The notes beneath the pieces were generated by a model, which worked only from the letters and a program-made list of their open reading frames with translations, did not search any database and was not told where the DNA came from. Shown one piece after another: positions 27,189 through 35,589 of a stretch of 64,000 nt of DNA. Source of the stretch: Alphaproteobacteria bacterium. GTDB lineage: Bacteria > Pseudomonadota > Alphaproteobacteria > RF32 > CAG-239. The DNA is taken from contig JAGBLF010000004.1 of assembly GCA_017635595.1 (NCBI GenBank), positions 33,792-97,791 of the forward strand, read 5' to 3'. The first letter of the stretch is position 1, and each line of letters begins with the position of its first letter. A program made the position numbers and the translations under genes.

Positions 27189-27965
27189 ATGCAACAGAAG
27201 AAAACGTTTAAAATGGTTGGTTTATTTGTCCTTATCGGTTTTCTCGGTTTGGGCTCGATAATTTTTTATTATGTGCACAAGCAGTTCGCGGTTAATACAA
27301 GAGATTGGGTTGTTATGTACTTTGAAGAATCCATTCGCGGTCTGAACGTCGGTTCGTCGGTTGTTTTCAAGGGCGTTGAAATAGGCAAAGTTGCTCAAAT
27401 AAAATTAAGAACAAACTTAAAAGAAGGGACTTTTCAGACACCGGTTTTTGTAAATATTGAGGGTAATGAAAAAATTATCGAACGTGAGGATACCGGAGAA
27501 TATGAAGAATACATGCTGACTAATTTGATAAAGAAGGGTTTGCGTGCAAAATTAATCAGCGCCAATTATTTAACGGGGCAGTTAATGATAGAACTGGTAA
27601 TGGACCCAAGTGTTAAGGCCGAATTTCGCGGTACGGGCAAGTATCCTGAAATTCCGACAATGCTTTCGCCGTTTGCCGCTATTTCAAATGATTTAAAAGA
27701 AATCCCGATGCGTGAAAGTTTAATGCGGTTCGGCAATATTTTACAGGATATTGAAGATAAATTGCCGCAGATTTTGGATAATACAACGCAAATTACACAA
27801 AAAATGAATGTGATGTTGGATAAAAAATCAGGAGAGGCTTCTAAGTCTATGAACAGTTTTAATTCGACAATGGAAGAAATCAGTAAAACCAGTCGCTCGA
27901 TTAAAAATCTCACAGACTATCTTGAACGCCATCCGGAAGCTTTGCTAAGAGGAAAGGAGAAGTAA
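27189..27965 (+). CDS. mlaD: MCE/MlaD-family periplasmic lipid-binding subunit
   Basis: MlaD forms a periplasmic hexameric ring on MlaE through which lipids pass. The 258 residues have an N-terminal anchor (MVGLFVLIGFLGLGSIIFYY), then the MCE domain with ESIRGLNVGSSVVFKGVEIGKVAQI at about residues 45-70. A helical C-terminal region with coiled-coil potential follows (LDNTTQITQKMNVMLDKKSG). Its size and sequence are closer to the long PqiB-like/MlaD group than to the two mini-MlaD genes at 39.9-40.9 kb. It sits between mlaF and the lipoprotein gene in one operon. Confidence 0.88.
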   Translation: MQQKKTFKMVGLFVLIGFLGLGSIIFYYVHKQFAVNTRDWVVMYFEESIRGLNVGSSVVFKGVEIGKVAQIKLRTNLKEGTFQTPVFVNIEGNEKIIEREDTGEYEEYMLTNLIKKGLRAKLISANYLTGQLMIELVMDPSVKAEFRGTGKYPEIPTMLSPFAAISNDLKEIPMRESLMRFGNILQDIEDKLPQILDNTTQITQKMNVMLDKKSGEASKSMNSFNSTMEEISKTSRSIKNLTDYLERHPEALLRGKEK

Positions 27966-27966
27966 T

Positions 27967-28530
27967 ATGAAAAAGTTTATTTGTGGACTCTTCTTGGTTT
28001 TATGCGCATGCAGTTTTCGCTCGCCGAGCTCGACTTTTTATATGATGAACAGTCAAAATCTGCAACCGGTGTCAACCCGTCAAATCAGTGTGGCGGTGGC
28101 ACGAGTAAAAGTTCCGGATTTGCTTGATCGCTCGCAAATGGTGGTGTATGAAAGCGGCAGCGATGAGGTTCAGATTATGGAATTTAATCGCTGGGGCGAG
28201 GCTTTTCCGGATATGCTGCAGGCAACCGTAACCAACGATTTAATCGCGTATTTGCCGAATGCATACGTTAAACGTACTTATTTTGATAACGGCAAAATGT
28301 CATATAGCGTAAATATAGAAATTAATAATATTCAGGCATATTCCGATGGTAAGATTGTCCTTTCGGCATGGTGGAATATTGTCAATGCTTCAGGATATGT
28401 GGTTAAACGCCAACAGGTTTCTTATCAGTCTGAGGCTAAGGGTAAAAGTATGCAGGATCTGGTTAATGCCCAAAGTGAAGCCGTACACCAGATGTCGCGC
28501 GGCATTGCTGAAGCATTGTCTAAGCTGTAA
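27967..28530 (+). CDS. PqiC-like ABC transport auxiliary lipoprotein
   Basis: The 187-residue product is a lipoprotein (signal MKKFICGLFLVLCACSF) matching the PqiC/DUF330 family, outer-membrane partners of MCE lipid transporters. Family-like features are SSTFYMM near the N-terminus, VAVARVKVPDLLDRSQMV, and WGEAFPDMLQATVTNDL. It starts 1 base after mlaD, closing the operon maf-rng-yacG-mlaE-mlaF-mlaD-pqiC. A terminator hairpin follows 18 bases after the stop. Confidence 0.78.
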   Translation: MKKFICGLFLVLCACSFRSPSSTFYMMNSQNLQPVSTRQISVAVARVKVPDLLDRSQMVVYESGSDEVQIMEFNRWGEAFPDMLQATVTNDLIAYLPNAYVKRTYFDNGKMSYSVNIEINNIQAYSDGKIVLSAWWNIVNASGYVVKRQQVSYQSEAKGKSMQDLVNAQSEAVHQMSRGIAEALSKL

Positions 28531-28548
28531 AGATATTACGCAAAAAAA

Positions 28549-28582
28549 CGAAAACCGCACGTCTGTTAACGTACGGTTTTCG
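28549..28582 (+). terminator. intrinsic terminator of the maf-mla operon
   Basis: Stem CGAAAACCGCAC/GTACGGTTTTCG with one mismatch and a seven-to-ten-base loop, followed by a weak T-rich run, after the PqiC-like gene. Confidence 0.6.
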
Positions 28583-28601
28583 GTTTGTTGATATATTAAA
28601 C

Positions 28602-28931
28602 TTAGTTGCAAAATGTTTTTGAGGCATCTATGCACTTTGCAAGTTGCCAATTATGGTATATTTCTTCATTATACCGAGTGATAAGGCATATAGCTATGCC
28701 AAGAATTAAAACGCTGGCAGTGCGCCAAGGCTTAAATGATAATAATATGCACCAAATACACGCTGCATAAAAGGCCAAACAAGCCACGGTTAGAATATAA
28801 AAATTAGTTACATTTTCGTATTTTGCCGCAATACCTACATCAATATAAAGCATACCGATTAAAAACATAGGTATGATTAATATAAAACAGCGTTTTAAGA
28901 TTCCAAATGTTACAAAAAGCATTTTGTTCAT
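28602..28931 (-). CDS. small membrane protein, unknown
   Basis: The 109-residue product has three hydrophobic segments (CFILIIPMFLIGMLYIDVGI, FYILTVACLAFYAACIWCIL, ASVLILGIAICLI) and a short cysteine-containing tail (LAKCIDASKTFCN). No family is recognised. It lies downstream of the SAA-like ORF on the same strand (57-base gap). A weak AGGA is 13 bases from the ATG. Whether the two are functionally paired cannot be told. Confidence 0.5.
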   Translation of the reverse strand: MNKMLFVTFGILKRCFILIIPMFLIGMLYIDVGIAAKYENVTNFYILTVACLAFYAACIWCILLSFKPWRTASVLILGIAICLITRYNEEIYHNWQLAKCIDASKTFCN

Positions 28932-28988
28932 TTTATTTATATTCCTATTAAGAGTTTAAATAAAATTAAACACCTATTTGGTTTAATG

Positions 28989-29411
28989 TCAATATATATC
29001 TTCGTAATCATCAGGATTTACATAAGATTTCGGATTTGTTGGACAAGATTGTCCTAATGTTAAACCTTCCTTTGCACCATTCCACCCTCGCTGGTTTGCG
29101 TGCCAATCTTTTCGTACGTCAGCTAAAGGATCACCTGAAGCTATACCCCAAAGTTCTCTACCGGTACTTATTGTCTTACCGATGGTCTTTCCCCAAAATC
29201 CGCGTTTTGCGGTCTCATAGTTTGCTTTACAATGAAAGAAATTGTCTGCGCCTACTAAGCCTGTTTCTCGCAAATCTCGATCATTTCGTAACATATCTTT
29301 TGCGGGAGCCAATATTCCTGTGTGAGTTGTCCCTGGATATTCTTGATAATTATCCAAATAATTATTTAATCGTTGAGCAGTTCTTTCACCCCAATTAGAT
29401 AAGGTGTGCAC
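28989..29411 (-). CDS. serum amyloid A-like protein
   Basis: Over about 80 residues this 140-residue protein follows vertebrate serum amyloid A closely. It has [19 protein letters not shown] where SAA has [34 protein letters not shown] where SAA has YFHARGNYDAAKRG, then [27 protein letters not shown], matching SAA's ISDAREN and DSLADQAANEWGRSG. The start is a GTG without a clear ribosome binding site. The frame stays open 16 codons upstream to a stop but has no better start, so it may be the remnant of a longer protein. There is no signal peptide. Bacterial SAA-like domains are rare and their role is unknown. The similarity is from memory of the human SAA1 sequence. Confidence 0.6.
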   Translation of the reverse strand: [140 protein letters not shown]

Positions 29412-29501
29412 TTCTTGTGGAATGAGGTAATTGTTTATTTTTTGTTTTGCTCTTTCAAGTTACCTAATGTCAAAATTTTCTACAACCTGTGGATAAAATT
29501 A

Positions 29502-30146
29502 TTAATTTTTACAACTTATTTTATCAAAACTTTGGCAGTAATCATAAATAGGACACCGGTCGCACAACGGCTTTTGTGCTTTACAGGTATAGCGACCAAA
29601 CAGCACCAGCCAATGATTGGTGTTGATAACCATATCTGTCGGCAGAATTTTCATTAAATCATTTTCAATTTCGAGCGGGGTTTTGCCGTGGCTGAAATCC
29701 AAGCGGTGCGCGATACGCATAACGTGCGTATCGACGGCCAAAGTCGGTTGATGATACCACACGTTCATAACTACATTGGCGGTTTTGCGGCCGACACCGG
29801 CGAGTCGAGTTAAAACATCGCGATCAGCCGGAACTTCGCCGCCAAAATCATCAATCAATTGTCGGCTCATCAGGATAATATTTTTGGCCTTATTGTTAAA
29901 TAAACCGATGGTTTTGATGTACGATTTAAGCTTTTCTTCGCCCAAATTGAGCATTTTCTGCGGCGTGTCGGCAATTTTGAACAGTTCTTCGGTAGCGCGA
30001 TTAACGCCTTTGTCGGTGCTTTGCGCCGACAGCATAACCGCTACCAGCAGCGTATATGGGTTATGAAAGTGCAGTTCGCATTGCGGATTGGGATTTTCGC
30101 GGCGGAAAACCTCCATAATTTCCAATATTTCTTTTTTTGAGCGCAT
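29502..30146 (-). CDS. nth: endonuclease III
   Basis: This is a DNA glycosylase/AP lyase that removes oxidised pyrimidines in base excision repair. The 214 residues match the family length. It has the helix-hairpin-helix with catalytic lysine nearby (RLAGVGRKTANVVMN), the catalytic aspartate block VDTHVMRIAHRL, and the C-terminal iron-sulfur cluster site C-x6-C-x2-C-x5-C (TCKAQKPLCDRCPIYDYC). Its ATG directly follows the stop of tsaD, so they form one operon. Confidence 0.95.
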   Translation of the reverse strand: MRSKKEILEIMEVFRRENPNPQCELHFHNPYTLLVAVMLSAQSTDKGVNRATEELFKIADTPQKMLNLGEEKLKSYIKTIGLFNNKAKNIILMSRQLIDDFGGEVPADRDVLTRLAGVGRKTANVVMNVWYHQPTLAVDTHVMRIAHRLDFSHGKTPLEIENDLMKILPTDMVINTNHWLVLFGRYTCKAQKPLCDRCPIYDYCQSFDKISCKN

Positions 30147-31223
30147 TTAAGCTTTGACCCCGCCGGCACCCGGTGCTTTCGGGGCATTTTCATCCAGAGG
30201 CCAACGCGGACGAGGCTTAAAATCAAGCGGACTGGTAAAGCCCTTTCGGAAACGTTCTAAGCCTGCCCAAGCGACCATAACGCCGTTATCGGTACAAAAA
30301 CGAATCGGCGGTGCGGCAAAGTCTAAATCATAACGGGCGGCCAAATTTTTAAGCGCAGTACGCAGATAAGTGTTGGCAGCAACACCGCCGGAAACTACCA
30401 AATCCTGTCCATCCGGATAATGATCTTTGAAATACAGAATAGCTTTTTCCAGTTTGCGTACAAGACAATCAGTAGCCGTCATCTGAAAACAGGCGCAGAT
30501 ATCGGCAGTGTCTTGTTTCGGCAAAATAGCGTGCTCAACAATGCCGTCCGGTGAATATGATTCGATAATCTTACGTACGGCGGTTTTTAAGCCGGAGAAC
30601 GATAAATTGCAATCGCCGGAGCCAATTAAAGGGCGCGGCAAAGTAAAGCGCGAATCGTCACCGGTTGCGGCCAGTTTTTCAATCATCGGACCGCCCGGAT
30701 AACCTAAATTGAGCATTTTTGCAACTTTATCAAAGGCTTCGCCGGCAGCATCATCGATGGTTGTACCCAGGCGCTCGTATTCACCGACATCTTTAACAAC
30801 CAAAATCTGGCAGTGACCACCGGACACCAAAAGCAATAAATATGGGAAACGGACATCATTGGCAATGCGGGCGCATAAGGCATGCGCTTCTAAGTGATTG
30901 ACCGCAACAAAAGGCTTGTTTAAGGCTAAAGCCAACGCTTTTGCCGTCATCACGCCGACAACTACACCGCCGATTAACCCCGGTCCGGCGGAAGCGGCAA
31001 CGGCATCAACATCTTTTAAGCTGATGCGGGCACGTTGCAGACAGATTGATATAATCTCGTCAACGTGCTCCAAATGAGCGCGGGCGGCAATTTCGGGTAC
31101 AACCCCGCCGTATTGTTTATGTTCTTCCTGTGACTGCAGGGCTTCACCCAATATTTCTTTGCTGTCGGTGACCACAGCGGCACCGGTATCGTCACAACTA
31201 CTCTCTATTCCCAAAACAATCAT
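30147..31223 (-). CDS. tsaD: tRNA N6-threonylcarbamoyladenosine transferase TsaD
   Basis: TsaD transfers threonylcarbamoyl from its adenylate to A37 of ANN-decoding tRNAs. The 358 residues show the ASKHA-fold start VLGIESSCDDTGAAVV, GVVPEIAARAHLE, the metal-binding HLEAHALCAR (HxxxH), LLLVSGGHCQI, and the C-terminal DNGVMVAWAGLERF. All are canonical. The ATG is at 31223. It diverges from the mitofilin-like gene across a 99-base spacer. This layout next to a mitofilin/COG4223 protein is common in alphaproteobacteria. Confidence 0.96.
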   Translation of the reverse strand: MIVLGIESSCDDTGAAVVTDSKEILGEALQSQEEHKQYGGVVPEIAARAHLEHVDEIISICLQRARISLKDVDAVAASAGPGLIGGVVVGVMTAKALALALNKPFVAVNHLEAHALCARIANDVRFPYLLLLVSGGHCQILVVKDVGEYERLGTTIDDAAGEAFDKVAKMLNLGYPGGPMIEKLAATGDDSRFTLPRPLIGSGDCNLSFSGLKTAVRKIIESYSPDGIVEHAILPKQDTADICACFQMTATDCLVRKLEKAILYFKDHYPDGQDLVVSGGVAANTYLRTALKNLAARYDLDFAAPPIRFCTDNGVMVAWAGLERFRKGFTSPLDFKPRPRWPLDENAPKAPGAGGVKA

Positions 31224-31322
31224 TTATTTTTCCAGATATGTTTATTATTGTGTTTAAAATATTTTCTTTTATAAATATATGCAGTATATTCTTAATCAAT
31301 GTCAAGAAAAAGGATACATACC

Positions 31323-32402
31323 ATGGTTAAAAATGATAAACAAATTCCGGAAAAGCCTGTCGTTAAGGCAGATGACAAGGTTGAAATCACAACAAAATCG
31401 GTGATTGATGCCAAAGCCGAAAAAAACAAATCAAAAGAAACTTTTGCTAAAAAAATAACACGAAAATTCATCCTTTTGCTGGTTATTTTGGGAATCGTCG
31501 GTGTCGGTTATTTGGCCGTCACCAGCTCAATGCAAAAGCATCAAGTCGCGAAAAATATGTTGACTGAGCAGGCCGTGGCTGCTTCAAATGAAAAAAGAAT
31601 TGCCCAGTTGGAACAAAAAGTGGCTGAATTGCAGGTTTTGATTAATCGTACGGTGCAAAATCGCGGTATAACCGAGGAGACTGTCGATAAAAAAGTCGGG
31701 CAGTTGCGTTCGGATGTTAAAATTGCGCTGGATAATATTATGGCACAGGCTACGGCATATGCAAAAGCTGCCGAGGATAAAAAGGGACAGGCTGATGCAT
31801 CACAAGTCATTAAAACCATTACCGAAGTAAAATTGTCACAGGAAATGTTGCTCGCGAACGGTGCAATTATGATTCGCGATTTGGCCGAAAAAGGCTTGCC
31901 GTTTGCTTATGAGGCCGAAGTTTTGCGCATTTTGGCACAAGGGAATATTCCGGCAACCGAATATGCGCAAATCATTCAACGCTATGCCGCATCCGGCGTA
32001 AAAGGCAAAAATATACTAACGGCGGCATTTAATCGTTTTTACGCTTCGTTGAATGATGCCAAATGCACCGATGCCGAAGTCAAACCTGCTGAAATTAAAG
32101 AGCCGACGACTTGGGATGAAAAAGTTTTAGCTTGGATTAAGCGCATTATCATTCGTAAAAAGAAAGCGCCGATGCCGGTATTTATTCCGCAGGAGGACAA
32201 AGTTTATGAGTTGGTTAATAGCGGTAATTTGGCCGAGGCGCTGCGTACCATGCAAACCGATGCCGATTATGCGAAAATAGAAAGTCCGTTCTTGGAAGAA
32301 TGGAAAATTCAAGTCCAGAACTATTTGATTTTTGAATCGGCTGTTTCAGGCTTGATAATGAATGCTTTAGCTAATGTCCACTTAAAAGAAATGGAACACT
32401 GA
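31323..32402 (+). CDS. mitofilin-domain (COG4223-type) inner membrane protein
   Basis: The 359 residues have a charged cytoplasmic N-terminus, one membrane helix (KFILLLVILGIVGVGYLAVT, about residues 50-69), a coiled coil (NEKRIAQLEQKVAELQVLI) and a helical C-terminal domain. That domain contains DLAEKGLPFAYEAEVLRILAQG and VYELVNSGNLAEALRTM. This order is that of alphaproteobacterial mitofilin homologues, related to Mic60 of mitochondrial cristae junctions; the bacterial role is in envelope membrane shaping. The ATG at 31323 has AAGGA 8 bases upstream; the ATG at 31299 lies before that site. The ADP-dependent kinase gene follows after 11 bases. Confidence 0.7.
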   Translation: MVKNDKQIPEKPVVKADDKVEITTKSVIDAKAEKNKSKETFAKKITRKFILLLVILGIVGVGYLAVTSSMQKHQVAKNMLTEQAVAASNEKRIAQLEQKVAELQVLINRTVQNRGITEETVDKKVGQLRSDVKIALDNIMAQATAYAKAAEDKKGQADASQVIKTITEVKLSQEMLLANGAIMIRDLAEKGLPFAYEAEVLRILAQGNIPATEYAQIIQRYAASGVKGKNILTAAFNRFYASLNDAKCTDAEVKPAEIKEPTTWDEKVLAWIKRIIIRKKKAPMPVFIPQEDKVYELVNSGNLAEALRTMQTDADYAKIESPFLEEWKIQVQNYLIFESAVSGLIMNALANVHLKEMEH

Positions 32403-32413
32403 ACGGAGCCGAA

Positions 32414-33814
32414 ATGACTGATGCTGATTTACAAAAAAAATGGGCCGGTTTGTATGATATCGTGCCGGAACAACTGAATAAAGTTAAACAAATCAACAGT
32501 GTGGCAACGGCATTTAATACCAACATTGATGCCGTACTTAAGATTAGCGGCCGGCGCATTGCCGAATTAGCTGAAAAAGTCGGTTTAACGGCGGCTGATT
32601 TGGCTGACGATAAAACTCAAATAGACTGTGCCAAAGATGTGGTGCGCGGTATTGTAAAGTGCTTTGGCAAAGGCATTGCCGAGGAATGGCTTTGCGAAAA
32701 GTCAGAAGTGTATCATTGGATGAATGATAACATAGGTTACGATCGGTTGCAAATGGGCGGTCAGGGCGGTATTGTGGCCAACACTATGGCAATAGTCGGC
32801 GTGCAAAAAGTTTATGCACATACAAATTCGCATCCGGCACTGCAGTCCGAACAGTTCTTGGATTTGGATAATTTAATCGGGTTCGATGAAAACGGTCGTC
32901 CGCAAAAGGCTGTTTTAATCGATAGAGTGACGGAAGATCCGCTGGTCCATTGGATTATAGAGTTTGATGTCGGGGACGAAACCGTTATTGATGGTCAAAA
33001 ATTCAAGTGTCCGAAATCAAATCGCTTTATTGCAACATACGATCCGGCAAATATTGAACTTAAAATTGATGCCGGCTTTGTTAATTATCTTAATGAAAAC
33101 GGCTACGATTATTTGATCTTGTCGGGATATCATAATCTGACATCCGAGCGCGGCGGCGTTGAAAAGGTTATCGAAAATGCCGAAACGGTCAATAAATGGC
33201 ATAAGATTAATCCGCAAGGAATTATCCATTTGGAATTAGCATCTACGCAAGATAAGGCTGTGCGACGGGCGATTATTGAACACATCGCACCACTGGTTGA
33301 TTCGATAGGTTTAAATGAACGTGAAGCCCTTGATGCTTTGGAAGTTATCGATAGTGAAATGTATGCCGAAGTTAAAAAACAAGAGCTGACATCTGCTGTT
33401 TTGTTTAAGGTTGTCGAACGGATAAAACAGTCGGTTAAAGTACCGCGAATCCAGCTCCATATGTTTGGACTGTATATCACTTTGCAGGATAAAGATTTTC
33501 GAATATCTCCGGAAGCTAATCGCAATGGTATGATGTTGGCGGCAACGCTTGCGGCAACAAAGTGCGGAATCGGCAATTTGAATGAATACGATAACTTGTT
33601 GTGGGCATACGGCAGTGCGGTTTCCGAAAAAAGTTTAAACGCTTTGATGATGTTGTCAAATGTGTTGAACTTACCGACATTGCTTACAGACGGTATTGCT
33701 CCGTATAACGAATTTGAGATTATTGCCGTGCCGACGATTTTAATAGATAAACCGTTGACGCTGGTCGGGATGGGAGATACGATTTCATCGGTTTCGCTGG
33801 TCGGTGCACGTTGA
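32414..33814 (+). CDS. ADP-dependent sugar kinase (ADP-PFK/glucokinase family)
   Basis: This family phosphorylates glucose or fructose 6-phosphate using ADP instead of ATP. It is best known from Euryarchaeota and animals and less common in bacteria. The 466 residues have a ribokinase-like fold: VATAFNTNIDAVLKI near the N-terminus (the NxxD sugar-binding pattern), LQMGGQGGIVANTMAI, LILSGYHNL, SIGLNEREAL (NxxE-type metal motif), and the catalytic GMGDTISS near the C-terminus (GxGD with general-base Asp). Which sugar it uses cannot be decided. It follows the mitofilin-like gene by 11 bases and ends in a terminator. Confidence 0.75.
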   Translation: MTDADLQKKWAGLYDIVPEQLNKVKQINSVATAFNTNIDAVLKISGRRIAELAEKVGLTAADLADDKTQIDCAKDVVRGIVKCFGKGIAEEWLCEKSEVYHWMNDNIGYDRLQMGGQGGIVANTMAIVGVQKVYAHTNSHPALQSEQFLDLDNLIGFDENGRPQKAVLIDRVTEDPLVHWIIEFDVGDETVIDGQKFKCPKSNRFIATYDPANIELKIDAGFVNYLNENGYDYLILSGYHNLTSERGGVEKVIENAETVNKWHKINPQGIIHLELASTQDKAVRRAIIEHIAPLVDSIGLNEREALDALEVIDSEMYAEVKKQELTSAVLFKVVERIKQSVKVPRIQLHMFGLYITLQDKDFRISPEANRNGMMLAATLAATKCGIGNLNEYDNLLWAYGSAVSEKSLNALMMLSNVLNLPTLLTDGIAPYNEFEIIAVPTILIDKPLTLVGMGDTISSVSLVGAR

Positions 33815-33827
33815 TGTTGTTATCATT

Positions 33828-33861
33828 AAAAAAAAGGCTTCGAATATTCGAGGCCTTTTTT
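33828..33861. terminator. bidirectional intrinsic terminator
   Basis: Hairpin AAGGCTTCGAA-TATTCGAGGCCTT with flanking A- and T-runs between the ADP-dependent kinase gene and the opposing His-rich protein gene. Confidence 0.8.
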
Positions 33862-33879
33862 GTTGTTATATAAGTAATA

Positions 33880-34242
33880 TTAGTGTCTGTGGTGGCGGTG
33901 TCCGTGATGGTGATGACCGCCATGGAAAATCGCGTTACCGATGATAGCTCCCGTAAAGCCGGCTAACAAAGATGTTGCAGCCGAATCATAGTAGTAACTG
34001 CGGGCAACAGGACGCGGGCGAACGACAACGACTTGCTGTGCAGGCTGCTGAACATAAACCGGTTGCGGTTGAACATAGGTTGTCGGTGCAACAGCAACCG
34101 GCTGCGCAACAGGTTGAGCCATTGATTGGGTATAAATTTCCTGTTTAACATTGTTATTATCGTCTAATATTATAATGCGGTCGGCGTGAGCGACGTTGCA
34201 AAACAACGCCGAAACAGCAACTAAGCTAAGTAATTTTTTCAT
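33880..34242 (-). CDS. exported Pro/Gln/Val-rich protein with histidine-rich C-terminus
   Basis: The 120-residue product has a signal peptide (MKKLLSLVAVSALFCNVAHA, cut before DR). A low-complexity Pro/Gln/Val region (repeated QPV and VQQPA) follows, then an alanine/glycine helix (SLLAGFTGAIIGNAIF) and a tail of GGHHHHGHRHHRH. The histidine tail could bind Zn, Ni or Cu in the periplasm; that is inference from composition. No family is recognised. It is preceded by GGAGAT a few bases before the ATG. Confidence 0.6.
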   Translation of the reverse strand: MKKLLSLVAVSALFCNVAHADRIIILDDNNNVKQEIYTQSMAQPVAQPVAVAPTTYVQPQPVYVQQPAQQVVVVRPRPVARSYYYDSAATSLLAGFTGAIIGNAIFHGGHHHHGHRHHRH

Positions 34243-34384
34243 TTTCGTATCTCCTTTACCGTTGATAGTTTATATGTAATACATTTTCGGATATAAAGCA
34301 ATAAAATAAATATACATTCAGGTATGTATATTTTATATTTTTTTAAAACATACAATATTTCAACAGGTTATTTATACAAAAAAC

Positions 34385-34771
34385 TTAGTAACTGCTTGGG
34401 TACTGAGGGCCATCAGGTTGGCTTTGTTGGCTGTTTTCATCATTAATGTCTTCGGCCTTAATTTCAAAATCTCGGACAATTTCAGCGTTATAAGCATACA
34501 CAATTTCAGCTTCTTCCGGGTTTTCACTGTCATCAGGGTTAATTTCACAAACCAAAAGAGTATCTTCGTTCTCGAGATTTTTGAACACATCATCACTGAC
34601 CTCCTCAAGAGTCATTGCTTCGGTGTCTGTGCGGAAAAATTCGATAATATGATTTTCAGGGTCTAAAATAACGCCCGGATTTTCATGCGGCGGTGTATCT
34701 CTGGCATACAAAATCAGCATAACTTCGCCTAAATCGGTAATCATAAAGTCAAAAATATTCATATCAGGCAT
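34385..34771 (-). CDS. acidic soluble protein, unknown
   Basis: The 128-residue product is strongly acidic, has no signal peptide, and begins MPDMNIFDFMITDLGEVMLILY. The middle (HIIEFFRTDTEAMTLEEV) and IVYAYNAEIVRDFEI read as a small alpha/beta domain; the last 20 residues are Gln/Pro/Ser-rich. I do not recognise a family. It diverges from the 34851 membrane protein across 79 bases and is separated from its downstream neighbour by 142 bases, in which I see nothing further. Confidence 0.5.
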   Translation of the reverse strand: MPDMNIFDFMITDLGEVMLILYARDTPPHENPGVILDPENHIIEFFRTDTEAMTLEEVSDDVFKNLENEDTLLVCEINPDDSENPEEAEIVYAYNAEIVRDFEIKAEDINDENSQQSQPDGPQYPSSY

Positions 34772-34850
34772 AATATTAACCTTTCCTTGAGTTTAAGTTA
34801 GCATAATGTTAGTATATTTTTGTTAAAATTTAAAGAACAAAGGTTAAAAT

Positions 34851-35537
34851 ATGAGTAAATTTTTTGATTTTATAATAAATTTGTGTAAATGGCCTGTTGC
34901 GATTGCTCTGGTGGTGTATTTGCCGGCATTTATCGAATCATACCAATATTTTAACTTTCATAATGTCAAATTTTATGCTATGACCGGCGGAGCGCTGTTT
35001 TACCTGTTAACGATATTTGTTGCCGGTTACGACACTTGTGCTTCGATGCAGATAATCTCGCACGAACTGACGCATACGGTGTTTGCATATCTGACTTTTC
35101 ATAATGCCGGCAGAATCCGTGTTAATCCCGACGGCAGCGGCGGTTCTATGGTGTTAAAAGGATCCGGTAACTGGATTATTACGCTGGCACCGTATTTCTT
35201 TCCGCTGTTTGCGGCAATTTATATGCTTATATTACCGGGAATATCGATTATGGCATCCGAGCACTGGATGGTTTATTCCGTTTTAGGCTACTTTGTCGCC
35301 TACTATTGGGCAACGGTTATATCGCAGGTACATTTAGAACAAACCGATATTATTAAAGAAGGATATGCTTTTTCAGGTATAATAATCGTATGCTTAAATG
35401 TATTGGTAACAGGTATTTTGTTTGCGTTTACCAATAAATCATGGTCCGGTGTCGGACAGTATTTGCGAATTATTCAGAAACTGACGGTGCAAAATATTGA
35501 ACGGGTGACGGATTTAATCACGTCTTATCTTCAATAA
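34851..35537 (+). CDS. integral membrane protein with HEXXH motif (M50-like)
   Basis: The 228 residues have about six hydrophobic segments. A zinc-binding HELTH (residues 71-75) lies in the second or third, followed by a conserved-looking short loop (GRIRVNPDGSGGSMVLKGSGNW) and then LAPYFFPLFAAIYMLI. The HExxH inside a membrane helix and the later polar loop resemble site-2-type (M50) proteases, but no clear second zinc-ligand motif (NxxPxxxxDG) is visible. It might be a reduced M50 relative. The ATG at 34851 follows AAAGG by 6 bases. The product at 38627 has a similar plan. It is monocistronic. Confidence 0.6.
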   Translation: MSKFFDFIINLCKWPVAIALVVYLPAFIESYQYFNFHNVKFYAMTGGALFYLLTIFVAGYDTCASMQIISHELTHTVFAYLTFHNAGRIRVNPDGSGGSMVLKGSGNWIITLAPYFFPLFAAIYMLILPGISIMASEHWMVYSVLGYFVAYYWATVISQVHLEQTDIIKEGYAFSGIIIVCLNVLVTGILFAFTNKSWSGVGQYLRIIQKLTVQNIERVTDLITSYLQ

Positions 35538-35569
35538 AAAAATCGGCCGAAAATCTGTTTTCGACCGAT
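35536..35569 (-). terminator. intrinsic terminator for the MurC-like gene
   Basis: Read on the minus strand, an ATCGGTCGAAAA/TTTTCGGCCGAT hairpin (one mismatch) is followed by T6. It overlaps the last bases of the plus-strand membrane protein gene. Confidence 0.65.
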
Positions 35570-35589
35570 ATGGTGATAATCTTATTTTC

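Noticed and set aside
29488..29496. Perfect DnaA box (TTATCCACA on the minus strand) near nth
   Set aside because: A single box without others, DUE or dnaA/dnaN neighbours is expected by chance in AT-rich DNA; not evidence of an origin.
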